A DNA stretch of 64,000 nt from Yersinia hibernica (GCF_004124235.1 NZ_CP032487.1:4278001-4342000); one strand, 5' to 3'; shown: positions 17,020 to 27,600, counted from the first letter of the stretch. The notes: generated by a model not told the origin, from the sequence alone. Numbers and translations are program-made.

Positions 17020-18198
17020 ATGTCACAACGCCCAACCGCCAAAGGTGCCTTTGCGCTGACCAACCCAGCGGTGCGCGCCTGGGTGTATCAAATTATCGCG
17101 CTATTGATACTGATCGGATGCGGTGCGTACCTGATCCATAACACTATTACCAATTTATCAACCCGGGGCATCACCTCCGGTTTTGCTTTCCTGAATAACA
17201 GCGCCGGTTTTGGCATTGTTCAGCATCTTATCGACTATGAGCAGGGCGATAGCTATGGGCGAGTCTTTCTAGTCGGGCTATTCAATACCTTGCTGGTATC
17301 CGTATTATGTATTTTCTTTGCCTCAATATTAGGCTTCTTTCTGGGATTGGCGCGTTTGTCTGATAACTGGTTATTGCGCAAATTATCGACAATCTACATT
17401 GAGACATTCCGTAATATTCCACCGCTACTGCAAATTTTCTTCTGGTATTTCGCCGTGTTGCGCAATCTACCGGGGCCAAGACAGAGTTTGGATGCCTTCG
17501 GCGTCGCATTCCTGAGTAATCGTGGTTTATATCTGCCGTCCCCGGAGTTCGCTGCCGGTTTTATGCCAGCGCTCATCGCCTTGCTACTGGCCGCTCTCGC
17601 CATTTTTGCCCTCTATCGCTATAACCATTTTCGTCAGTTACATACCGGGCAATTCCACCGCACCTGGCCTGCGGGCTTGCTGTTATTGATAGCCCTGCCC
17701 GCACTGGCTCATTGGCTATATGGCCCGGCGTTACACTGGGATTTGCCACAGTTACGGGGTTTTAACTTTAAAGGCGGGCTGGTGCTGATTCCTGAATTGG
17801 CCGCCTTAACACTGGCGCTGTCAGTTTATACCTCGACCTTTATTGCCGAAGTTATTCGCTCGGGTATTCAGTCTGTGCCACATGGCCAGCATGAGGCCGC
17901 GCGCTCATTGGCGTTGCCTAATACCGTGACCTTGCGCCAAGTGATTTTGCCGCAAGCGCTGCGCGTCATCATCCCACCACTGACCAGCCAATATCTGAAT
18001 ATTGTCAAAAACTCTTCGCTGGCGGCGGCAATCGGCTACCCAGATATGGTGTCGCTGTTTGCCGGTACCGTGCTGAATCAAACCGGCCAGGCGATAGAAA
18101 CCATTGCCATTACCATGTCGGTCTATTTGGTTATCAGCTTGTCCATTTCATTTTTAATGAATCTCTACAACCGGCGTATTGCGCTGGTCGAGCGCTAA
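17020..18198 (+). CDS. aapQ: General L-amino acid ABC transporter, permease AapQ
   Basis: A 392-residue inner membrane permease (YhdX-type). The layout is long for the HisM family, with extra N-terminal helices. The conserved EAA loop for contact with the ATPase is HEAARSLALPNTVTLRQVILPQALRVIIPP, around residues 290-320. ETFRNIPPLLQIFFWYF is the HisMQ-type permease block. The ribosome site precedes ATG 17020, and aapM follows 9 bases after the stop. It presumably pairs with AapM as a heterodimer. Confidence 0.94.
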   Translation: MSQRPTAKGAFALTNPAVRAWVYQIIALLILIGCGAYLIHNTITNLSTRGITSGFAFLNNSAGFGIVQHLIDYEQGDSYGRVFLVGLFNTLLVSVLCIFFASILGFFLGLARLSDNWLLRKLSTIYIETFRNIPPLLQIFFWYFAVLRNLPGPRQSLDAFGVAFLSNRGLYLPSPEFAAGFMPALIALLLAALAIFALYRYNHFRQLHTGQFHRTWPAGLLLLIALPALAHWLYGPALHWDLPQLRGFNFKGGLVLIPELAALTLALSVYTSTFIAEVIRSGIQSVPHGQHEAARSLALPNTVTLRQVILPQALRVIIPPLTSQYLNIVKNSSLAAAIGYPDMVSLFAGTVLNQTGQAIETIAITMSVYLVISLSISFLMNLYNRRIALVER

Positions 18199-18207
18199 GG
18201 GGAGCGA

Positions 18208-19317
18208 ATGAGCATGACATTAACCCGCGAGCCGCCCAGCACTGTACGGCCAGGTAAGCCGTTGAGTCGGATGGTGTTTTGGGCCAGAAAAAATCTGTTT
18301 TCCAGTTGGACTAATAGCTTACTGACCCTATTGTGCTTATGGCTAATGTGGCAGTTAATTCCGCCATTACTGAACTGGGCAATTTTTAACGCCAATTGGC
18401 TAGGTACAACACGCGCTGATTGCACCCGTGAAGGTGCCTGCTGGGTCTTTATTCATGCGCGCTTTGGCCAGTTTATGTATGGCCTGTATCCCATAGATCA
18501 GCGCTGGCGGATCAATACTTCATTAATCATTGGGTTACTCACACTAATCCCCTTATTTTGGCATGGAATGCCGCGCCGTGGCCGGTATCTGGCGGTTTGG
18601 GCAGTGACATATCCACTATTGGTGTGGGTGATGCTATACGGCGGTTTATTCGGATTGACCGTGGTTGAAACCCGCCAATGGGGTGGCCTGACTCTCACCC
18701 TGATTATCGCCGCCGTAGGGATTGCCGGTGCATTACCGCTCGGCATTTTGCTGGCACTGGCCCGCCGCTCCAGCATGCCCATAGTGCGTATTTTGTCCGT
18801 GATTTTTATCGAGTTTTGGCGCGGAGTACCATTAATTACCGTGCTATTTATGTCTTCGGTGATGCTACCGCTGTTTATGACCGAGGGCACCAGTATTGAT
18901 AAGCTGATTCGTGCATTGGTGGGGGTGGTGTTATTCCAGTCAGCTTATGTCGCAGAGGTGGTGCGCGGTGGCTTACAAGCTTTACCCAAAGGCCAAACTG
19001 AAGCCGCGGAGTCACTCGGCCTAGGCTATTGGAAAACACAAGGGCTGGTTATCTTGCCACAGGCCCTGAAAATGGTCATCCCGGGGCTGGTAAACACCAT
19101 TATCGCGCTGTTTAAAGACACCAGTTTGGTCATCATCATTGGTCTGTTTGACTTGTTCAGCAGTGTGCAGCAAGCCACTGTCGACCCCGCCTGGCTGGGG
19201 ATGTCGACCGAGGGCTATGTTTTTGCCGCCGCAGTTTATTGGATTTTCTGTTTCAGCATGTCGCGCTATAGCCAGCATCTGGAGAAGCGCTTTCACACCG
19301 GACGTTCTACACATTGA
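18208..19317 (+). CDS. aapM: General L-amino acid ABC transporter, permease AapM
   Basis: A 369-residue second permease (YhdY-type) of the amino-acid importer. GGGGAGCG precedes ATG 18208. The motifs are [20 protein letters not shown] and the EAA loop [30 protein letters not shown] near residues 262-291. Several membrane helices are evident. It ends 8 bases before the aapP ATG, and its stop region supplies the GAGG ribosome site for aapP. Confidence 0.94.
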   Translation: MSMTLTREPPSTVRPGKPLSRMVFWARKNLFSSWTNSLLTLLCLWLMWQLIPPLLNWAIFNANWLGTTRADCTREGACWVFIHARFGQFMYGLYPIDQRWRINTSLIIGLLTLIPLFWHGMPRRGRYLAVWAVTYPLLVWVMLYGGLFGLTVVETRQWGGLTLTLIIAAVGIAGALPLGILLALARRSSMPIVRILSVIFIEFWRGVPLITVLFMSSVMLPLFMTEGTSIDKLIRALVGVVLFQSAYVAEVVRGGLQALPKGQTEAAESLGLGYWKTQGLVILPQALKMVIPGLVNTIIALFKDTSLVIIIGLFDLFSSVQQATVDPAWLGMSTEGYVFAAAVYWIFCFSMSRYSQHLEKRFHTGRSTH

Positions 19318-19325
19318 GGCCTAAC

Positions 19326-20087
19326 ATGAGCGACAATCAGCTAACCAAAAATGATAAAATGATGATTACACTGGAGAATGTTAATAAATGGTATGGGCAA
19401 TTCCATGTCCTGAAAGACATCAATTTGTTTGTACGCCCCGGCGAACGCATTGTGTTATGCGGCCCTTCTGGCTCGGGAAAATCCACGACCATTCGCTGCA
19501 TTAATCACTTGGAAGAGCATCAAGAGGGAAGAATCAGGGTAGACGGAATCGAGCTGAATGACGATTTACGCAACATTGAGCGAGTTCGCACCGAGGTCGG
19601 CATGGTGTTTCAGCACTTTAATTTGTTCCCGCACTTAACCGTCATGCAGAACTGCACTCTGGCCCCAAGTTGGGTGCGGAAAATGCCGAAGAAAGAAGCC
19701 GATGAGCTGGCAATGCATTATTTGGCGCGAGTGCGCATAGCTGAACATGCGCATAAATTCCCCGGCCAGCTATCCGGCGGACAGCAGCAGCGAGTGGCCA
19801 TTGCCCGCTCTTTGTGCATGAAACCTAAAATTATGTTATTCGATGAGCCGACGTCAGCACTGGACCCAGAGATGGTGAAAGAGGTGCTCGATACCATGAT
19901 AAGTCTGGCGCACGAGGGGATGACCATGCTGTGCGTCACCCACGAAATGGGCTTTGCCCGCACTGTCGCAGATAGGGTCATTTTTATGGATCGCGGCGAA
20001 ATTGTTGAGCAAGCGCCACCGGCTGAATTCTTCTCTAACCCGAAATCAGAACGTACCCAAGCATTCTTAGCACAGGTTATTCATTAA
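19326..20087 (+). CDS. aapP: General L-amino acid ABC transporter, ATP-binding protein
   Basis: ATPase of the importer, 253 residues. Walker A is GPSGSGKST, the signature is LSGGQQQR, Walker B is IMLFDEPTS and the switch histidine is in CVTHEMG. I start at ATG 19326; a TTG at 19314 overlaps the previous stop and gives no extra similarity. It is the last gene of aapJQMP. The E. coli counterpart is YhdZ, and the position downstream of fis and slyB fits the E. coli yhdWXYZ locus. Confidence 0.96.
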   Translation: MSDNQLTKNDKMMITLENVNKWYGQFHVLKDINLFVRPGERIVLCGPSGSGKSTTIRCINHLEEHQEGRIRVDGIELNDDLRNIERVRTEVGMVFQHFNLFPHLTVMQNCTLAPSWVRKMPKKEADELAMHYLARVRIAEHAHKFPGQLSGGQQQRVAIARSLCMKPKIMLFDEPTSALDPEMVKEVLDTMISLAHEGMTMLCVTHEMGFARTVADRVIFMDRGEIVEQAPPAEFFSNPKSERTQAFLAQVIH

Positions 20088-20237
20088 TGCAGTTTCATCC
20101 TCAAACTCATTGATATTGCAGGCCGGGTTACTCGCACCGCGCCACTGCAATTTCAAACCTATTCATTACTTTGGCAGTTTCATTGAGTATTTATGGGTGA
20201 GGGCATCCTCACCCTTTTTTCATCTTATCGGCAACCA

Positions 20238-20927
20238 CTACCACAATATATGCCCAATCAAGGGAGCGCTAATGACAGTAATAATGCCAGCCAACATCAT
20301 CACCAGGCTGGATACTACCCCCTCTTGCTGCCCCATTTCATAGGCTTTTGCTGTCCCTGCGCCATGCGAAGAAGCACCAAGACCGGCGCCTTTCGCCAAC
20401 CCACTGCGCACAGAAAGACGCAAAAACAGCAAATCCCCGACCGCCATGCCAAACACCCCGGTAATCACCACAAACAGCGCGACCAAATCCGGCTGCCCAC
20501 CTAACTGTTTTGCGGCCTCGAGCGCAAAAGGGGTAGTAATTGAGCGCACCGCCAAACTGCGTTGCACTTCTTCCGAGAGCGTCAATAACTGCGCCAACCA
20601 CACCGAACTGACCACCGCCACAGTAATCGCCGTGATAACGCCAGCAGTGAGAGACAGCCAGTGGCGGCGGATAATCGAGAGATTCTCATAAACCGGCACG
20701 GCAAACGCGATGGTTGCCGGCCCGAGCAACCACAATAACCAGTGCGTCTCACCAATATAATCCTGATAAGAGATATGGGTGACCACCAGCAACACCACCA
20801 ACACCATGGGGGTTAACACCAAGGGCATCAATAATAATGACCGACAGCGGCGATAAAGTTTTTTATTGGCGAAATAAAGTGCCAGCGTCGCCAGGAAACA
20901 CCCGATGCTGATAATAAAATCATTCAT
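20238..20927 (-). CDS. LrgB/CidB family membrane protein
   Basis: Second gene of an lrgAB (cidAB, yohJK)-like pair. I start at ATG 20927 (MNDFIISIGCFLATLALYF), giving 229 residues; a longer open frame to 20999 lies inside the upstream gene. About six or more hydrophobic segments are present. SITTPFALEAAKQLGG and GLGASSHGAGTAKAYEMGQQ are the family blocks. LrgB/CidB proteins in Gram-positive bacteria affect murein hydrolase export and pyruvate or organic acid exchange; the role in enterobacteria is not settled. The start overlaps the stop of the upstream partner by 8 bases, which implies coupling. Confidence 0.9.
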   Translation of the reverse strand: MNDFIISIGCFLATLALYFANKKLYRRCRSLLLMPLVLTPMVLVVLLVVTHISYQDYIGETHWLLWLLGPATIAFAVPVYENLSIIRRHWLSLTAGVITAITVAVVSSVWLAQLLTLSEEVQRSLAVRSITTPFALEAAKQLGGQPDLVALFVVITGVFGMAVGDLLFLRLSVRSGLAKGAGLGASSHGAGTAKAYEMGQQEGVVSSLVMMLAGIITVISAPLIGHILW

Positions 20928-21342
20928 GATGAGATTTGCGGCGTTGTAGCCACACCTCAAAACGGTAAACCCGATCAACCACCAAGCCAGTTGCAGCAAG
21001 GGTTAGCGAGGTACTGACCGCAATAACTGCGAAAATTTTCCAGCCCTCCACCATGATTAATTGCGCATAATTCACCACGGCGACCACCGCGGGAACAAAG
21101 AACAATAGCATTTCAGCCAACAGCCAGCGCGAGCCTGCCTGAACCCAGCGCACCGGCAGGATCCGCAGCATAATCATCACCAGCAGCAATAACATGCCGA
21201 CAATATTGGCGGGCAATGGCAGGTGGAAAACTCTCACCAGTTGGTCTGCAATAACAAATAACCCGGCATATAACGCCACCTGAACCGGCACCTGTAGCCG
21301 CGAAAGAACAGCAGGCGCAAAACGGTGTAACGCCAATGACAT
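20920..21342 (-). CDS. LrgA/CidA family membrane protein
   Basis: First gene of the pair, four predicted membrane helices and a holin-like layout. I choose ATG 21342 (MSLALHRFAPAV), with a GGGG-containing site just upstream, giving 140 residues, close to the family norm. A start at 21441 is possible but adds a polar tail uncommon in the family. LPANIVGMLLLLVMIML and FFVPAVVAVVNY are the conserved blocks. It is divergent from the LysR-type gene at 21489 and probably controlled by it. Confidence 0.87.
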   Translation of the reverse strand: MSLALHRFAPAVLSRLQVPVQVALYAGLFVIADQLVRVFHLPLPANIVGMLLLLVMIMLRILPVRWVQAGSRWLLAEMLLFFVPAVVAVVNYAQLIMVEGWKIFAVIAVSTSLTLAATGLVVDRVYRFEVWLQRRKSHHE

Positions 21343-21488
21343 AAGAAACCCCAGTGGGAAATTTTTCCAGTGCTCAGTATAGGCCGCAGACAACCTTGCA
21401 AAAAATGAATTAAAATCATTGTAATCATGCCTAAATGGCATACTTGTTATCTTTCCCCTTTGCCGCGAGTCACTGACAGGAAAAACTG

Positions 21489-22406
21489 ATGGATATTAGG
21501 ACGCTACGTTATTTCGTCGAAGTAGTACGCCAGCAAAGTTTCACTCGGGCGGCGGAAAAATTGTTTGTGACTCAGCCCACCATTAGCAAAATGCTGCGCA
21601 ATCTGGAAAATGAATTGGAGTGCAGCCTGCTAACTCGTGAGGGCCGCCGCTTGCATTTGACCGACAGCGGGCAGGCGGTTTATCAGCGCGGGCTGGCTAT
21701 CCTCGACCAATTTCAGCAGTTGGAAGCTGAATTAGAAGATATTGGCTCCTTGAAAAAGGGCAAATTGCGGCTGGGTATTCCGCCCATGGTTGGCACCCAG
21801 ATGGCGGTGCTGATTAGCGAATTTCGCCGAAGTTACCCCGGTATAGAACTGCAAATTGCCGAATTTGGCGGCCTAACTGTACAACAGGCGGTATTATCCG
21901 GCGAATTGGATTTAGCCCTGACCGCCCTCCCCGCCGATGGCGATTTGCCCTTGACATCATTGCCACTGTTCAGCCATCCGCTTTGTGTGGTGGTGCCGCG
22001 TAGCGCATTTTGGCTTAACCGCACGACCATGAGTATTCCTGAGCTGGCTGACCTGCCCATCCTGATTTACAACGAGGATTTTGCGCTCTACCGCCAACTA
22101 ATGGCTGCTTTCGCCGCAGGTGGTTTTACCCCGCAAATCGCGGTACGCAGCGGCCAATGGGATTTTCTCGCCGCGATGGTGCAAGCCAATATTGGTATTG
22201 CGATTTTGCCGGAACCTATCTGCCAGCGGCTGGATAAAAATGCGCTGTTATGGCTGCCATTAGAACCATTGATGCCATGGCAGTTAGGATTGATATGGCG
22301 TCAGGGAAGTTATCTTTCTCACAGCGCTCAGGCCTGGATTAGCCGCTGCCGTGAATTCTGGCCAAATGGGTCTTTAGTGGAGATAAAACCGGCTACTGAG
22401 CAGTAG
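21489..22406 (+). CDS. LysR-family transcriptional regulator (CidR-like)
   Basis: A 305-residue regulator with an N-terminal winged helix-turn-helix (MDIRTLRYFVEVVRQQSF, then FTRAAEKLFVTQPTISKMLR near residues 19-38) and a C-terminal effector-binding domain. It is divergent from the lrgA/lrgB-like pair, the usual arrangement for CidR-type regulators of such pairs. So the likely target is the 150-base space between them. The inducer is unknown; acetate or pyruvate for other CidR proteins is background, not evidence here. Confidence 0.9.
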   Translation: MDIRTLRYFVEVVRQQSFTRAAEKLFVTQPTISKMLRNLENELECSLLTREGRRLHLTDSGQAVYQRGLAILDQFQQLEAELEDIGSLKKGKLRLGIPPMVGTQMAVLISEFRRSYPGIELQIAEFGGLTVQQAVLSGELDLALTALPADGDLPLTSLPLFSHPLCVVVPRSAFWLNRTTMSIPELADLPILIYNEDFALYRQLMAAFAAGGFTPQIAVRSGQWDFLAAMVQANIGIAILPEPICQRLDKNALLWLPLEPLMPWQLGLIWRQGSYLSHSAQAWISRCREFWPNGSLVEIKPATEQ

Positions 22407-22420
22407 CCGGATAAGAAGAA

Positions 22421-24070
22421 TTAACTTTCTTTTTCAATCAATAACGCTTCGAGCAAATCCAAATCATGCAGCAGTTTTTGCAGGGTTTCGTTGCTGATTT
22501 TCTGTGTAGCACGCAAATGATACAGCTCGCCGCGCTCCGCCCGCAGGGCCGTTAAGCGAAAGCGCCGCTCCAGATTTTCGATAAGTAGCGTATTTTCGAT
22601 TTCATCTTTACTGCCAGTACGCCGTCGTAGCGTGCCGATGACGCGCGAACTCACCTCTTTGAGCAATTCCGGGTCGATATTCTCTTCACTGCTGGCCGCC
22701 AGCCGCTCTTCCATCTTATTCAAACTGACAATCGCCACCTCTGCCGCCGCCGCGCGCGCCAAGCGAACCTCTTCGCGGCTGACACTCTTATCGGCCATCG
22801 TCACACCACGCAATAAAGGTGGCAATGCAATAACCCCGACAATGACCGACAGTAAAATCACGCCGGTGGCGATAAACACCAATTGGTAACGGGATGGGAA
22901 GGCCGAGCCATCACTGAGAAATAACGGAATGGACAGCACACCGGCCAGTGTAATCGCCCCTCGAACCCCAGCAAATGACGCCACCCACAGCTCACGGGTG
23001 GTGTAGTTACTGAATTCTAATGGCCGCTTAGCCAACAAGCGCTTACTGATTCTCTTCATCGACCATAACCAGCCAAAACGCAGTACCAGCAATGCACCAT
23101 AGATAATGGCAACATCGGCGAATAGATTCCAAGTTTGGATAGTCGGGTCTAATTCAGCCTGCACAATCGAGGTTTCGAGAATCCCCGGCAATTGCAGGCC
23201 CAACAGGATAAACACCATGCCGTTGAACACGAATTCCAACATCGACCACACGCTATCGGCGCGTAACCGCATTGTTAGTGGGGCATTACGAATCACACCC
23301 GACTGACTGATAGTCATACCCGCAGCCACGGCGGCCAAAATGCCGGACACACCAATATGTTCGGCAATCAAGTAAGAGGCGAACGGCAACAGCAGCAGCA
23401 ACACGATTTGTGTGGCCGGGTCATCGCCACTCCAGCGGCTCATCAGGCGCAGTGACTTACTGTACAGCCAAGTCACGGCCACACCGGCCAACAGCCCCCC
23501 AATAGCGACTTTCAGGAATTCCAGCGTCGCACCGGAAACCGAAAACACCATGGTGCCCATGGCAACAGCAATCGCAAACTTCAGCGCCACCAGGCCGGAA
23601 GCATCGTTCATCAATGCCTCCCCCTCCAGCACGCCCATAATTGATTTGGGGATACGCCCTTTCCCCACGATACCGGACAACGCCACGGCATCGGTCGGCG
23701 ACAATACTGCCGCCAGCGCAAAGGCGGCCACCAGCGGGATACCCGGCACCATCCAGTAAATCAGGTAACCGATCCCCACCACCGTGACCAACACCAAGGC
23801 CAAGGCCAGACCCAATATTTCCCGCCCATGATGAATAAACTCCCTGGTCGGTGTTTTCCAGCCATCAGCAAACAGCAGCGGCGGAATAAACAGCACCAAG
23901 AATAATTCGGGGTCAAAATCGACATGCAAACCAAAGTGGGGGAAGGCCAACAAGGCACCACAAACAATCTGCATCAGTGGGAGGGGGATTTGAAACGGCA
24001 ACATCCGGGTGACCACGCCGGAAAGCGACACCACCAAAATCAGGATGAGGATTGTAAAAAAGATTTCCAT
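22421..24070 (-). CDS. yjcE: Na+/H+ antiporter, CPA1 type
   Basis: A 549-residue membrane protein close to E. coli YjcE over its full length. It has about 12 helices in residues 1-410, with the cation-site block LSPTDAVALSGIVGKGRI and the EALMNDASGLVALKFA motif (Asn-Asp pair, near residue 160). A long cytoplasmic C-terminal region (about 410-549) is helical and charged. It exchanges Na+ (or K+) for H+. It sits beside ghxP, as in E. coli yjcE-yjcD. Confidence 0.94.
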   Translation of the reverse strand: MEIFFTILILILVVSLSGVVTRMLPFQIPLPLMQIVCGALLAFPHFGLHVDFDPELFLVLFIPPLLFADGWKTPTREFIHHGREILGLALALVLVTVVGIGYLIYWMVPGIPLVAAFALAAVLSPTDAVALSGIVGKGRIPKSIMGVLEGEALMNDASGLVALKFAIAVAMGTMVFSVSGATLEFLKVAIGGLLAGVAVTWLYSKSLRLMSRWSGDDPATQIVLLLLLPFASYLIAEHIGVSGILAAVAAGMTISQSGVIRNAPLTMRLRADSVWSMLEFVFNGMVFILLGLQLPGILETSIVQAELDPTIQTWNLFADVAIIYGALLVLRFGWLWSMKRISKRLLAKRPLEFSNYTTRELWVASFAGVRGAITLAGVLSIPLFLSDGSAFPSRYQLVFIATGVILLSVIVGVIALPPLLRGVTMADKSVSREEVRLARAAAAEVAIVSLNKMEERLAASSEENIDPELLKEVSSRVIGTLRRRTGSKDEIENTLLIENLERRFRLTALRAERGELYHLRATQKISNETLQKLLHDLDLLEALLIEKES

Positions 24071-24288
24071 GCTTTCCTTAGACTCAACTCAACATAGCGC
24101 AGCAACATAAAATTATCACGGCCCTGCTTATCGGCAAGACTGAACGGCATTTGATAGTAGATCAATTTTTTGCAAAACGGGGAAAAAACCTGTTATTGAG
24201 CGCAGGAAAAAACAAAGAAAGTAGGGGTATTAACACCGGTAATGGCATCGGGAGTATATTTATCCCGATGCCAGCAAAGATTGACGAC

Positions 24289-25656
24289 TTAGATTGCCCA
24301 ACCGCCAGCATAGAATGCCACCAGCGCCACGGCAATAATCACAGTACCGAGATTCAATTTACGCCATTCACCAGAGCAGACCCGCCCAATCACCAGTGAA
24401 CTGAAGCCCAGCATAATGCCGGTCACGATATTACAGGTCAGCACGATAAACACCGCACAGAGCAAACCGGACATCGCATCGACGAAATCGTCGAAGTCCA
24501 ATTTAGAAACGTTGCTCAGCATCAGCAAACCAACATACATCAAAGCGGGAGCTGTTGCATAAACCGGAACCAAATAGGAAAGCGGCGAAAGGAACAGAAT
24601 CAGCAAGAACAGGATACCGACGACCGTTGCTGTCAGGCCGGTTTTACCGCCTGCCGCAGTACCGGCCGCCGATTCAATGTAAACCGCCGCCGGAGCCGCG
24701 CCCACTAAACCAGCGAAGATGCTGCTGACAGAGTCAGAAGTCAGTGCTTTGCCGCCACTGATAATCTGGCCATCTTTATCCAGCAAGTTTGCCTGCCCAG
24801 CCACCGCACGAATAGTCCCGGTAGCATCGAAGACCGCCGTCATCACCAGCGCCAACACACTTGGCAATACCACGGGTTGCAGTGCGCCCATGATATCAAG
24901 ACTGAAAATCAGTGAGTTACCATTAGCATCGGCCAAACTTGGCATGGCGAATAGCCCTTGATAAGTCACACTTGGGTCAAAAATCAGGCCGATAATGGAG
25001 ATGGCGATAATCACCAACAGAATGCCGCCCGGTACCCGCAGTTTTTCCAAACCGAAAATCACCGCCAGGCCCAATAACGTCATAATGACCGGGAAAGAAG
25101 TAAATGCCCCCAGCGCTACCGGCAAACCTTCAATGGGGTTTTTGATAACCAAGCCGACACCATTGGCAGCAATCAGCAACAGGAACAGCCCGATACCAAT
25201 ACCGGTGCCGTGAGCCACCCCCATCGGCAAGTTACGCAATATCCATGAGCGGATACCCGTGACGGAGATAATGGTAAACAGTACCCCCATCAGAAATACT
25301 GCGCCCAATGCCACAGGAATACTGATTTGCTGGCCCAATACCAAGCTAAATGCAGTAAACGCCGTCAATGAGATGGCGCAACCAATCGCCATCGGCAAAT
25401 TGGCCCACAAGCCCATCAGCAAAGAACCTAAGCCGGCAACCAAACAGGTCGCAACAAACACGGCAGTTGGCGGAAAACCGGCTTTACCGAGCATGCTCGG
25501 CACAACAATAACCGAATAGACCATCGCCAGAAAAGTCGTCAGGCCGGCCAGCACTTCTTGGCGCACATTACTGCCACGTTCACTAAGCTTGAAAAACGCA
25601 TCAAGCGAACCCTTCGGCTTGACTGCCTGGTTCGCTTGAGGATTGGTGCTAGACAT
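24289..25656 (-). CDS. ghxP: Guanine/hypoxanthine permease (NCS2, AzgA-like)
   Basis: A 455-residue proton-coupled purine base transporter closely similar to E. coli YjcD (GhxP). Many transmembrane helices. Family blocks are [20 protein letters not shown] and [13 protein letters not shown] near the N-terminus, then [20 protein letters not shown] near residue 280. [18 protein letters not shown] follows. Upstream sequence carries PurR-like sites, consistent with repression by excess purine. A hairpin-like sequence follows the stop but no clear terminator. Confidence 0.94.
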   Translation of the reverse strand: MSSTNPQANQAVKPKGSLDAFFKLSERGSNVRQEVLAGLTTFLAMVYSVIVVPSMLGKAGFPPTAVFVATCLVAGLGSLLMGLWANLPMAIGCAISLTAFTAFSLVLGQQISIPVALGAVFLMGVLFTIISVTGIRSWILRNLPMGVAHGTGIGIGLFLLLIAANGVGLVIKNPIEGLPVALGAFTSFPVIMTLLGLAVIFGLEKLRVPGGILLVIIAISIIGLIFDPSVTYQGLFAMPSLADANGNSLIFSLDIMGALQPVVLPSVLALVMTAVFDATGTIRAVAGQANLLDKDGQIISGGKALTSDSVSSIFAGLVGAAPAAVYIESAAGTAAGGKTGLTATVVGILFLLILFLSPLSYLVPVYATAPALMYVGLLMLSNVSKLDFDDFVDAMSGLLCAVFIVLTCNIVTGIMLGFSSLVIGRVCSGEWRKLNLGTVIIAVALVAFYAGGWAI

Positions 25657-25713
25657 GGTTATGTCCCCTGTGTGTCAATGTAAAGTCGTCAACAAGACAC
25701 GCGCTCTTTCCAT

Positions 25714-25861
25714 ACGTAATCGTTTCCGTCCCTGCCGATTAACTCGCCAACTCCCCCAACACCCATATGATGGAGAAAATAGCAAACGATTAGCTGGAAA
25801 AATGCATGACTGAAAAAAATCGAAGTTTAGGGCAGATGCCATTTAAGGCAAACGATTATCT
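25714..25861 (-). promoter_or_regulatory. PurR-like operator cluster before ghxP
   Basis: ACGTAATCGTTTCCGT at 25714-25729 matches the PurR consensus ACGCAAACGTTTNCGT in all but two positions. Two further boxes, GCAAACGATTAGCT at 25792-25805 and GCAAACGATTATCT at 25848-25861, are nearly identical to each other and contain the CAAACG core; their starts are 56 bases apart. E. coli yjcD is known as a PurR target. The rest of the spacer to 26006 is AT-rich with no gene. Confidence 0.65.
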
Positions 25862-26006
25862 AGCTATTTGCAGCGACTAAGCAACATCAGATAGCGACAT
25901 TTAATGCATTTTTTTACATTAATTTGTCCGCGAGCATCAATTGCGCAGTGAAACGAAAGTGTGAGTGACCTCACACTCGTTGGTTTGAGATCCCCGCCCC
26001 CAATGG

Positions 26007-26675
26007 TCACTTTTCTAATTTGAAAGCGCCGCCCTTTGCAATCGCCTGTTGATAAGCTGGGCGTTGATGAATTCGCACTAAGAAATCTTGCAGTTTTGGG
26101 AATCCCTCAAGGCTACCGCGTGTATTTATCGCCTCAATAGGAAAACTCATCTGAATATCTGCGGCACTAAAATCACTGCCTGCAAACCATTGATTTTTCG
26201 ATAAGTGTTGTTCAAGATAATCACGATGGGTGGCAATTTGCTTATTCAGATAGCTTTTCTGTACTCCATCGCCTAATGCCTTGGCTACTGGGCGGATAAT
26301 CCACGGAACTGGCGGCCCACCGAAGCGGCTAAAGATAAGTTTCATGACCAAAAGTGGCATCAATGAACCTTCAGCGTAATGCATCCAGTAACGAAATTGC
26401 TGGCGATCATAATGGCCGGTGGGCTTAAACAAGCCTTGTGCATCATAGGTTTCCTGCAAGTATTCGATGATAGCGCCCGACTCCGCCAGGGTCAGGTCAC
26501 CATCAGTAATCACCGGTGATTTCCCCAATGGATGGATTTTTTTCAACTCGGGTGGTGCCAGCAAGCTGCCGGGATCGCGCTGATAGCGCTGCAACTCATA
26601 GGGGACTTGCAACTCTTCCAGCATCCACAAGATACGCTGTGAACGCGAATTATTCAGATGGTGAACAATGACCAT
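26007..26675 (-). CDS. Glutathione S-transferase family protein
   Basis: A 222-residue cytoplasmic protein with a thioredoxin-fold N-terminal domain (MVIVHHLNNSRSQRILWMLEEL, GKSPVITDGDLTLAESGAII with the Glu-Ser glutathione-binding pair) and an alpha-helical C-terminal domain. I start at ATG 26675, since GGAG lies 6 bases upstream; the frame stays open for hundreds of bases further into ssb, but that is only a shadow of ssb. Substrate is unknown. It is similar to YghU/YfcF-like or plant-type GSTs at best; I do not assign a symbol. Confidence 0.88.
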   Translation of the reverse strand: MVIVHHLNNSRSQRILWMLEELQVPYELQRYQRDPGSLLAPPELKKIHPLGKSPVITDGDLTLAESGAIIEYLQETYDAQGLFKPTGHYDRQQFRYWMHYAEGSLMPLLVMKLIFSRFGGPPVPWIIRPVAKALGDGVQKSYLNKQIATHRDYLEQHLSKNQWFAGSDFSAADIQMSFPIEAINTRGSLEGFPKLQDFLVRIHQRPAYQQAIAKGGAFKLEK

Positions 26676-26827
26676 ATCAAGCTCCATATGATGAATATCA
26701 GAGTATTGATTATAGTGATAAAAGGATATTTGGGTTGATCGAGCGGCCAACGTCACGTGAAGCAAGCAAAACAACGATAACTGAGTGCTTAAAATCACCT
26801 TCTGCAGAGGTCTGTAAAGCCGAAAGT

Positions 26828-26850
26828 AAAAAACCCTGCCGAGACAGGGT
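26828..26850 (-). terminator. Terminator of ssb
   Basis: Read on the minus strand, ACCCTG...CAGGGT forms a 6-bp stem followed by six T. It is about 45 bases beyond the ssb stop. Confidence 0.85.
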
Positions 26851-26895
26851 GTTATTTTATCGCCAAGACTATTTTGGTTCATAGCCCCAGTGGGA

Positions 26896-27444
26896 TCAGA
26901 ACGGAATATCGTCGTCAAAATCCATTGGTGGCTCATTGCCGCCTTGTGGCTGTGCTGCAGGGGCTGCTTGTGCAGGACGTGAAGTCTGGCCGCCGCTGAA
27001 CTGGTTGCCACCTTGTGGCTGCTGAGGTTGACCCCAACCACCTTGTGCGCCGCCCTCTTGTGGTGCGCCACCGCCCGCAGGAGCACCGCCGCCTTGACGG
27101 CCACCCAGCATTTGCATGGTACCGCCCACATTAACCACAACTTCAGTGGTGTAACGCTCTTGGCCACTTTGATCCTGCCATTTACGGGTTTGCAATGCGC
27201 CTTCAATATAGACCTGAGAACCTTTACGCAGATATTCACCGGCAACTTCTGCCAGTTTGCCGAACAACACCACACGGTGCCATTCGGTCTTTTCTTTCTG
27301 CTCGCCGGTTGCTTTATCACGCCAGCTTTCGGAAGTGGCCAGGGTGATATTGGCAACAGCGCCGCCATTCGGCATGTAGCGGACTTCCGGGTCTTGGCCC
27401 AAATTCCCGACCAAAATCACTTTGTTTACGCCTCTGCTGGCCAT
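26896..27444 (-). CDS. ssb: Single-stranded DNA-binding protein
   Basis: Binds ssDNA as a tetramer in replication, recombination and repair. 182 residues: OB-fold domain (1-112, starting [20 protein letters not shown]), a low-complexity Gly/Gln/Pro linker (about 113-172) and the acidic tail MDFDDDIPF used to recruit partners such as DnaG, RecQ and Pol III chi. It is divergent from uvrA across a shared LexA-controlled region, as in E. coli. The ribosome site (GGAGAG) lies 6 bases before the ATG. Confidence 0.98.
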   Translation of the reverse strand: MASRGVNKVILVGNLGQDPEVRYMPNGGAVANITLATSESWRDKATGEQKEKTEWHRVVLFGKLAEVAGEYLRKGSQVYIEGALQTRKWQDQSGQERYTTEVVVNVGGTMQMLGGRQGGGAPAGGGAPQEGGAQGGWGQPQQPQGGNQFSGGQTSRPAQAAPAAQPQGGNEPPMDFDDDIPF

Positions 27445-27584
27445 GTGAACTCTCCTGATAAAATAAATTTCGTACAGTATAAACGACCCAGTTTAACACG
27501 CTAACCACCAAACGGCACAACTGATCATAACTGCGGAATGCATTGCAGATTTAGCGTAAAAACAGTCTTAATTGCACTCAGATA

Positions 27585-27600
27585 CTGGATATCCATTCAG
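27585..27600. promoter_or_regulatory. LexA (SOS) box shared by uvrA and ssb
   Basis: CTGGATATCCATTCAG fits the LexA pattern CTG-N10-CAG, and its flanks (TA before, GT after) match the E. coli uvrA box as I remember it. It is 156 bases before the uvrA ATG and about 140 before ssb, so it can repress both divergent promoters. Confidence 0.88.

Noticed and set aside
26007-27368. 453-residue frame running through the GST gene and ssb region
   Set aside because: Only the first 222 residues from ATG 26675 show a family; the upstream part is the antisense-frame shadow of ssb, which is a certain gene on the same strand in another frame.
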